From the NCBI GenBank assembly GCA_024401895.1, contig JAKSKE010000014.1, positions 1 through 38,782 of the forward strand: a stretch of DNA of 38,782 nucleotides, read 5' to 3'. This DNA is from Bacteroidales bacterium. GTDB lineage: Bacteria > Bacteroidota > Bacteroidia > Bacteroidales > UBA932. The notes below the pieces were generated by a model, which did not search any database, was not told where the DNA came from, and saw only the letters and a list, made by a program, of their open reading frames with translations. Position numbers and translations under genes: made by a program. Positions 34,252 to 38,782 of this stretch are shown piece by piece (the first letter of the stretch is position 1; each line of letters begins with the position of its first letter).

Positions 34252-36235
34252 TGGAGATTGCTTCCGGTTTGGGTTCTTCTTCGGGTTTCAGCCTTTCTTC
34301 GCCGTGCTTGCCGGCCTTGGGACCAAGTTCGGCTTCAAGATCTTCGGCCGTAATGACTTCCTTCTCTACAAGCAGCCTGGCCAAGTTGTCAAGAGAATCG
34401 CGGTGGCTGGTAAGAATTTCACGGCACTTCAGGGTAACCTCATCAACAATGGCCTTTGCTTCCTCGTCAATGAGCTGAGCGGTCTTTTCGCTGTAGGGCT
34501 TGGTGAGTTCATAACCCCTGGCTCCGGTTGAATCGTAGAACGAAACATTGCCTATCTTGCCGCTCATTCCGTAGTATGTCACCATTGCGTAGGCCATTCT
34601 GGTCATCCTCTCAAAGTCGCTCAGAGCTCCGGAGCAGGGTACCCCGTCATTTGCCATTTCTTCGGCAACGCGACCGGCTACCAGCATACACATCTCGTCC
34701 ATAAGCTCGGTCTTTGACTGCGTTACTTTTTCATCGGGCAAAGACCAGGTGATTCCCAGAGCCTGTCCCCTTGGGATTATGGTTACCTTGAGCACGGGGG
34801 CGCAGCCTTCAAGCAGCCATCCGGTTACGGCGTGGCCGGCTTCGTGGTATGCGGTAAGCCTCTTCTCGGCAGGCGACATTATGGTCTTCTTTCTCTCGAT
34901 GCCGCCCACGATGCGGTCGGCCGCATCCATAAAGTCCTGTTCGGTAACGCTCTGGTGATTCTTGCGGGCGGCGGTGAGGGCCGCTTCGTTGCAGACATTG
35001 GCAATGTCGGCTCCCGAGAATCCCGGAGTGTGCTTGGCTACTTTGTCCAGATCGAAGCTGCTGTCGAGCTTGATATTCTTGAGGTGAACCTGGAATATTT
35101 CCTTGCGTTCGTTAAGGTCGGGAAGAGTTACGTGAATCTGGCGGTCGAAACGACCGGCTCTCATAAGGGCCTTGTCCAGAATGTCGGCGCGGTTGGTGGC
35201 TGCAAGCACAATGACACCGCTGTTGCTGCCGAACCCGTCCATTTCGGTAAGCAGCTGGTTCAGGGTGTTTTCCCGTTCGTCATTGGAAGAGAAACCGGCG
35301 TTCTTTCCACGGGCCCGGCCTACTGCGTCAATCTCGTCTATGAATACGATGCAGGGGGCCTTTTCCTTGGCCTGGGCAAACAGGTCGCGCACTCTGGAGG
35401 CACCTACGCCCACGAACATTTCTACAAAGTCGGAACCGCTTATAGAGAAGAACGGTACGTTGGCCTCGCCTGCCACAGCCTTGGCGAGCAGGGTCTTGCC
35501 GGTGCCCGGAGGACCTACAAGAAGGGCTCCCTTGGGAATCTTTCCGCCCAGACTAGTATATTTTGCAGGGTTCTTGAGGAAATCTACAATCTCCATAACC
35601 TCTTCCTTGGCACCGTAGAGACCGGCCACATCCTTAAAGGTTACGTTAACCTTGTTTTTGTCGGTAAGTTTGCCGGTAGCCTTTCCAACGTTGAAAGGGT
35701 TCATTCCGCCCGCGCCCTGGCCGCCGGGGCCCTTGTTGATTCCGCGGAACATCCAGGCCCAGAACAGGACAATGAGCAGAATGGGGAACACCCACTGGAG
35801 AATATTGTCCCACACTTTGGCGTCATTCTCTATGATGAGTTTGACGGGTTTCTCGTTATCCATAACCAGAGCCTCGTTGAGAGCCTCGAATTCGGCCTCG
35901 GGGTCGAATTTTGTAGAAGTGAGAAAGTAAAAGTGCGGAGACTTTGCCGGCACTTCCCCGCCGGGGAAAAGATTCTTGTATTTCTCCAGACGGTCGGGAT
36001 ATATTGTTACCGTTCCCTTGAAATCGTTTCTTACAAAGTGGATGTCTTTTACGTCGGCGGCTTCTATCATAACCTTCACCTGCGCCCATTCCACCTTCTG
36101 GGCAGGAACGCTCTTGGTGCTGAAGAACATCCATATTATTCCGGCGATGAGCGGAATGTACAGCCAGCTGAGGTTGATTCTAATAACCTTTGGGCCGCCA
36201 GAGTTCTTGCCGCCTTTCTTTTTATTCTGTGCCAT
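34241..36235 (-). CDS. ftsH: ATP-dependent zinc metalloprotease FtsH
   Basis: A membrane-anchored AAA+ protease for quality control of membrane and regulatory proteins. The 664-aa product has two N-terminal membrane segments (around 22-40 and 148-164), a Gly-rich linker ([13 protein letters not shown]), Walker [10 protein letters not shown], Walker [11 protein letters not shown], the second region of homology ([14 protein letters not shown]), and the zinc site HEAGH at 464-468 with a distal Asp/Glu ligand in the M41 domain. The C-terminal tail is charged ([14 protein letters not shown]). It overlaps rsfS upstream by 14 bases and cdsA downstream by 11. Confidence 0.97.
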   Translation of the reverse strand: MAQNKKKGGKNSGGPKVIRINLSWLYIPLIAGIIWMFFSTKSVPAQKVEWAQVKVMIEAADVKDIHFVRNDFKGTVTIYPDRLEKYKNLFPGGEVPAKSPHFYFLTSTKFDPEAEFEALNEALVMDNEKPVKLIIENDAKVWDNILQWVFPILLIVLFWAWMFRGINKGPGGQGAGGMNPFNVGKATGKLTDKNKVNVTFKDVAGLYGAKEEVMEIVDFLKNPAKYTSLGGKIPKGALLVGPPGTGKTLLAKAVAGEANVPFFSISGSDFVEMFVGVGASRVRDLFAQAKEKAPCIVFIDEIDAVGRARGKNAGFSSNDERENTLNQLLTEMDGFGSNSGVIVLAATNRADILDKALMRAGRFDRQIHVTLPDLNERKEIFQVHLKNIKLDSSFDLDKVAKHTPGFSGADIANVCNEAALTAARKNHQSVTEQDFMDAADRIVGGIERKKTIMSPAEKRLTAYHEAGHAVTGWLLEGCAPVLKVTIIPRGQALGITWSLPDEKVTQSKTELMDEMCMLVAGRVAEEMANDGVPCSGALSDFERMTRMAYAMVTYYGMSGKIGNVSFYDSTGARGYELTKPYSEKTAQLIDEEAKAIVDEVTLKCREILTSHRDSLDNLARLLVEKEVITAEDLEAELGPKAGKHGEERLKPEEEPKPEAISNEQ

Positions 36236-36608
36236 TTCTCTTCTGTCTTGCTTTTAAACTGCGTTCGGAATAGGTTTTTGACGGAGCATCGGCCCAGAGG
36301 TCTTCGAGCCGGTAGAATTCCCGGTAAGGGGTCTGGAACACGTGTATGACTATATTTCCGTAGTCCAGTATAACCCAGAAATTGTTCTCCATTCCCTGCA
36401 TTCGAATGGGTTTGAGATTCAGTTGTTCTTTGGTTTCCTTAAGAATATTGTCGGCAATTGCGCCTACATTGGTCGTGGAGTCGCCATTGCATATTACGAA
36501 ATAGTCTGCGATGGCCCCGTCAATGCCTCTCAGATCAAGAGACACAACGTTCTGGCCTTTCTTGTCCTGTATGGCATCCGCGATGACGCGAAGGTCGTGA
36601 GTAATCAT
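36222..36608 (-). CDS. rsfS: Ribosome silencing factor
   Basis: Binds uL14 on the 50S subunit and blocks subunit joining when nutrients are short. I take the ATG at 36608 (MITHDLRVIADAIQDKKGQN), giving 128 aa, about the family length; the open frame extends to 36758 but runs through the promoter and into the rpe region. Core blocks: VVSLDLRGIDGAIADYFVIC, WVILDYGNIVIHVFQTPYRE and FYRLEDLWADA are typical of the Iojap/RsfS family. The C-terminal tail is basic. It heads the rsfS-ftsH-cdsA-psd series. Confidence 0.94.
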   Translation of the reverse strand: MITHDLRVIADAIQDKKGQNVVSLDLRGIDGAIADYFVICNGDSTTNVGAIADNILKETKEQLNLKPIRMQGMENNFWVILDYGNIVIHVFQTPYREFYRLEDLWADAPSKTYSERSLKARQKRNGTE

Positions 36609-36631
36609 ATCTTTTAAGTTATTATTGCAGA

Positions 36632-36639
36632 CAAATATA
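36632..36639 (-). promoter_or_regulatory. -7 element upstream of rsfS
   Basis: TATATTTG on the minus strand matches TAnnTTTG and lies about 24 bp upstream of the rsfS ATG. No clear TTG is found 20 bp further upstream. It is the only promoter-like element in the 103 bp between rpe and rsfS. Confidence 0.5.
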
Positions 36640-36702
36640 CTACAAAATTCTGACCAGTGCCTAATGTCGGCAAGATATTCTGGCAGAACATTGTTTTCTA
36701 TT

Positions 36703-36719
36703 CCGTCTGTTTCAGACGG
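36703..36719 (-). terminator. Hairpin at the end of rpe, possible terminator
   Basis: CCGTCTG-TTT-CAGACGG is a perfect 7-bp stem with a 3-base loop that includes the rpe stop codon. No run of T follows on the minus strand, so termination is uncertain; it may instead limit exonuclease decay of the pepD-rpe mRNA. Confidence 0.4.
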
Positions 36720-37356
36720 CCTGCAGCTTCCTGATAACCGAGGCCGGGTCTCCGGCATTGAACACTGCGCTGCCGGCTACCAGAATGTCGGCTCCGGCGC
36801 GGGCCAGGTCCGCCGCATTCGAAAGGTTCACTCCCCCATCGACTTCGATTGCCGCCCGGAATCCTCCGGCTTCGATTTTTCTTTTAAGGGCCGAAACCCG
36901 ATCCAGGCTGCCGGGAATGAAACTCTGTCCGCCGAATCCGGCGAAAACGCTCATTATGAGGAAGTAATCGGCTTTGCCGAGATAGGGATACAGGCGAGAC
37001 ACCGGAATGTCCGGGTTTATTGCAATGCCGGCCTTCAGGCCCAGGGAATGCAGCCGGTCAATGAATTCGGAGGTTCTGCCGCGGCTTTCTTCCCAGTGGA
37101 AGCTGAGCATCTTTACGCCTGCGTTGGCAAAGCGCTCGAACCACCTTTCGGGGTGGACAACCATTAGGTGAGCATCGACAGGAATATCAAACTTTCCCTT
37201 GAGAGCGTCCACCACAGAAAAACCGAAAGAAATGTTGGGAACGAACACCCCGTCCATAATGTCGAGGTGGGCAATGTCGGCGTTGGCGTTGAGCATAGCC
37301 ACGTCTTTACTCAGATTCAGGAAATCTGCCGACAGCAGTGAGGGGGCGACTGTCAT
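36712..37356 (-). CDS. rpe: Ribulose-phosphate 3-epimerase
   Basis: Interconverts ribulose 5-phosphate and xylulose 5-phosphate in the pentose phosphate pathway. The 214-aa TIM barrel has APSLLSADF, AHLDIMDGVFVPNISFG (metal His and catalytic Asp), VDAHLMV, and AIEVDGGVN (second catalytic Asp). The phosphate loop reads MSVFAGFGGQSFIP where many enzymes have VNPGFGGQ; the glycines are kept, so activity is probably unaffected. The start overlaps the pepD stop (ATGA). Confidence 0.96.
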   Translation of the reverse strand: MTVAPSLLSADFLNLSKDVAMLNANADIAHLDIMDGVFVPNISFGFSVVDALKGKFDIPVDAHLMVVHPERWFERFANAGVKMLSFHWEESRGRTSEFIDRLHSLGLKAGIAINPDIPVSRLYPYLGKADYFLIMSVFAGFGGQSFIPGSLDRVSALKRKIEAGGFRAAIEVDGGVNLSNAADLARAGADILVAGSAVFNAGDPASVIRKLQAV

Positions 37357-38780
37357 TCTCCGAAAGTGGTTACGATTTCTTCAAGCAGCATTACGAAACG
37401 GTCGAGCGATGCAAGTTCAAGCTTTTCGCCCGGAGCGTGGACCCCGCGGAGGGTAGGCCCGAATGAAACCATATCCAAATTGGGGAATTTTGTAAGGAAG
37501 AGACCGCATTCCAGGCCGGCGTGTATGGCACGCACTACGGGCTCTTCATTGAAGAGCTTCCGGTAGGCCTGCACACTGCGCTTCAGAATGGCAGACTTGG
37601 GATTGGGCTCCCATCCGGGATATTCCAGGAGATGTTCGCTTTTGCCTCCGGCAAGTTCAAAACAGGCCGCAATCCTGTGTGCAAGGGAAATGCGCTCGTT
37701 CCGCGAAGGACTTCTCTGGCTTGTGATTACGGTGAGCGCTCCGTTGGAGGAGGGCTTTACCGCCGCCAGGTTTGTGGAAGTTTGAACCAGCCCGGGAATG
37801 TCCTGGCTCATAGCCTGAACTCCGTGGGGGCAGGCGAACATTGCAGCTATGAATTTCTGTGCCAGGGCAGTGTCATATGCAAATTCGGCTGGCTCGGATT
37901 TGTGGACAGACGTTCCTATGCCGGGGTCGGTTACGTGGAATTCCTGGCGGATGTCCTTGCCGAACTGCTCGAAACGCCCGGCGGTGGCCTTCTTGTCGGC
38001 TACCGCAACAAGGGCTTGCGCCTCTCTGGCTATTGCATTGGGCTTGCCGCCTCCCACAATGCCGCAGAGTTGCATTCCCCGGGCGAATTCGCTGTGCAGG
38101 AAACGGCACAGCAGCTGTACTGCATTCGCGCGTCCTTTGTTGATTTCATCTCCGCTATGGCCTCCAAGGCCGCCTTCAACCTTTAGCAGGAGGGTTTCAT
38201 AACCGGCTTTCAACGCCTCTTTTCCCAGGGCGAATTCTATGTTGGTATTCAGGCCACCCGAACAGCCGATGAAAAGTTCGCCCTCGTCTTCGGAATCCAG
38301 ATTTACAAGGGTGTCACCGGTAATAAACCCGGCTTCGAGATGCTCGGCTCCAAACATATCGGTCTCTTCGGAAACGGTGAAAAGGCATTCTACGGGTCCT
38401 GTCGGAACGGAGTCGGAGAGCAGGGCCAGAGCGGCCGCAATCCCTATGCCGTCATCGGCTCCCAGAGTTGTGTCCGGGGCAATCATCCATCCGTCCTCGA
38501 CAATGTATGATATGGGGTCGGTGGCGAAGTCGTGGCCGCACGATTCATTCTTTTCGCAGACCATATCCATATGGGCCTGAAGTACAATCACCGGGACATT
38601 CTCTTTTCCCGGAGCGGCTTCGCGGCGGATGACCACGTTGCCCACCTTGTCGATTTTGCAGGCCAGAGAATGGCTTGTAGCCCAGTCCTTAAGCCATTGA
38701 ACCATTTTCTCTTCGTGACCGGACTCTCTGGGAACGGTTGTAATTTCCTTGAAAATATCAAGAACTGCCTTTGAATTCAT
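37353..38780 (-). CDS. pepD: Aminoacyl-histidine dipeptidase (M20 family)
   Basis: A cytosolic zinc dipeptidase that hydrolyses Xaa-His and other dipeptides. The 475-aa product is complete; its ATG (38780-38778) is 2 bases from the window edge. Metal and catalytic motifs: QAHMDMVCE, GADDGIGIA, SEETDMFGAEHL, then VNLDSEDEGELFIGCSGG. The lid-domain insertion (about 190-390; GGLGGHSGDEINKGRANA) is typical of the PepD/carnosinase-like group. The late IHAGLECGLF with HAPGEKLELAS provides the final metal-ligand His. The upstream promoter is outside the window. It overlaps rpe by ATGA. Confidence 0.95.
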   Translation of the reverse strand: MNSKAVLDIFKEITTVPRESGHEEKMVQWLKDWATSHSLACKIDKVGNVVIRREAAPGKENVPVIVLQAHMDMVCEKNESCGHDFATDPISYIVEDGWMIAPDTTLGADDGIGIAAALALLSDSVPTGPVECLFTVSEETDMFGAEHLEAGFITGDTLVNLDSEDEGELFIGCSGGLNTNIEFALGKEALKAGYETLLLKVEGGLGGHSGDEINKGRANAVQLLCRFLHSEFARGMQLCGIVGGGKPNAIAREAQALVAVADKKATAGRFEQFGKDIRQEFHVTDPGIGTSVHKSEPAEFAYDTALAQKFIAAMFACPHGVQAMSQDIPGLVQTSTNLAAVKPSSNGALTVITSQRSPSRNERISLAHRIAACFELAGGKSEHLLEYPGWEPNPKSAILKRSVQAYRKLFNEEPVVRAIHAGLECGLFLTKFPNLDMVSFGPTLRGVHAPGEKLELASLDRFVMLLEEIVTTFGE

Positions 38781-38782
38781 AT

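Noticed and set aside
34832-36349. 505-aa open frame on the plus strand
   Set aside because: It is a shadow of ftsH on the opposite strand, with no family features.
36609-36758. Longer RsfS start at 36758
   Set aside because: The extension covers the TATATTTG element and the rpe end; RsfS proteins start close to MITHDLRVIADAI.

Overview
The window is chromosomal DNA from a member of the Bacteroidota, most likely a Bacteroidales. The signs are: promoters of the TTG-N20-TAnnTTTG type, few Shine-Dalgarno sequences, lipoproteins with fimbrillin-like modules, a TamL-type (lipoprotein) Omp85, a transcarbamylase of the N-succinylornithine type, and the cluster rsfS-ftsH-cdsA-psd. The family cannot be fixed from sequence alone. 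Gene packing is very tight: most neighbours on one strand overlap by a few bases (often ATGA) or lie within about 10 bp. No rRNA, tRNA, CRISPR array, transposase, integrase or phage gene was seen.

Layout. (1) 1-5912, minus strand: an accessory surface module. Two large lipoproteins, one ending in a DNA/RNA non-specific endonuclease domain, are each preceded by a tiny ORF (48 and 55 codons). The stop codon of each tiny ORF overlaps the lipoprotein start codon in the same CTATGA hexamer. A good promoter lies just before the first tiny ORF. (2) 5920-14304, minus strand: a complete nine-gene arginine operon, argR-GNAT-argG-argC-argD-argF'-argB-argE-argH. An ARG box matching the E. coli consensus at every position and a second near-match precede argR. 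(3) 14305-14558: divergent control region with a long near-perfect inverted repeat. (4) 14559-23412, plus strand: seven tightly spaced genes, rlmD-like, Na/Ca antiporter, GNAT-fold protein, rarA, tamL, SpoU methyltransferase and a GH13 amylase. (5) 23390-24619, minus strand: a PPi-type phosphofructokinase whose 3' end overlaps the amylase gene. (6) 24692-32780, plus strand: ligA, rel, an Ig-like lipoprotein, a beta-barrel protein and ispG. (7) 32761-36608, minus strand: rsfS-ftsH-cdsA-psd, again overlapping its convergent neighbour at the 3' ends. (8) 36712-38780, minus strand: pepD and rpe.

How the parts work together. The arginine operon encodes the Bacteroidetes route through N-succinylated intermediates. 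The transcarbamylase has Ser at position 90, the residue that decides N-succinyl- versus N-acetylornithine. The GNAT enzyme is the likely first step, and ArgE should act on N-succinylcitrulline. The rest is mostly envelope biogenesis (TamL, CdsA, Psd, FtsH), RNA and ribosome maintenance (methyltransferases, RsfS), DNA maintenance (LigA, RarA), the stringent response (Rel) and central carbon metabolism (PFK, Rpe, GH13). The best candidate for something undescribed is the pair of tiny Cys-containing ORFs translationally coupled to the two lipoproteins.
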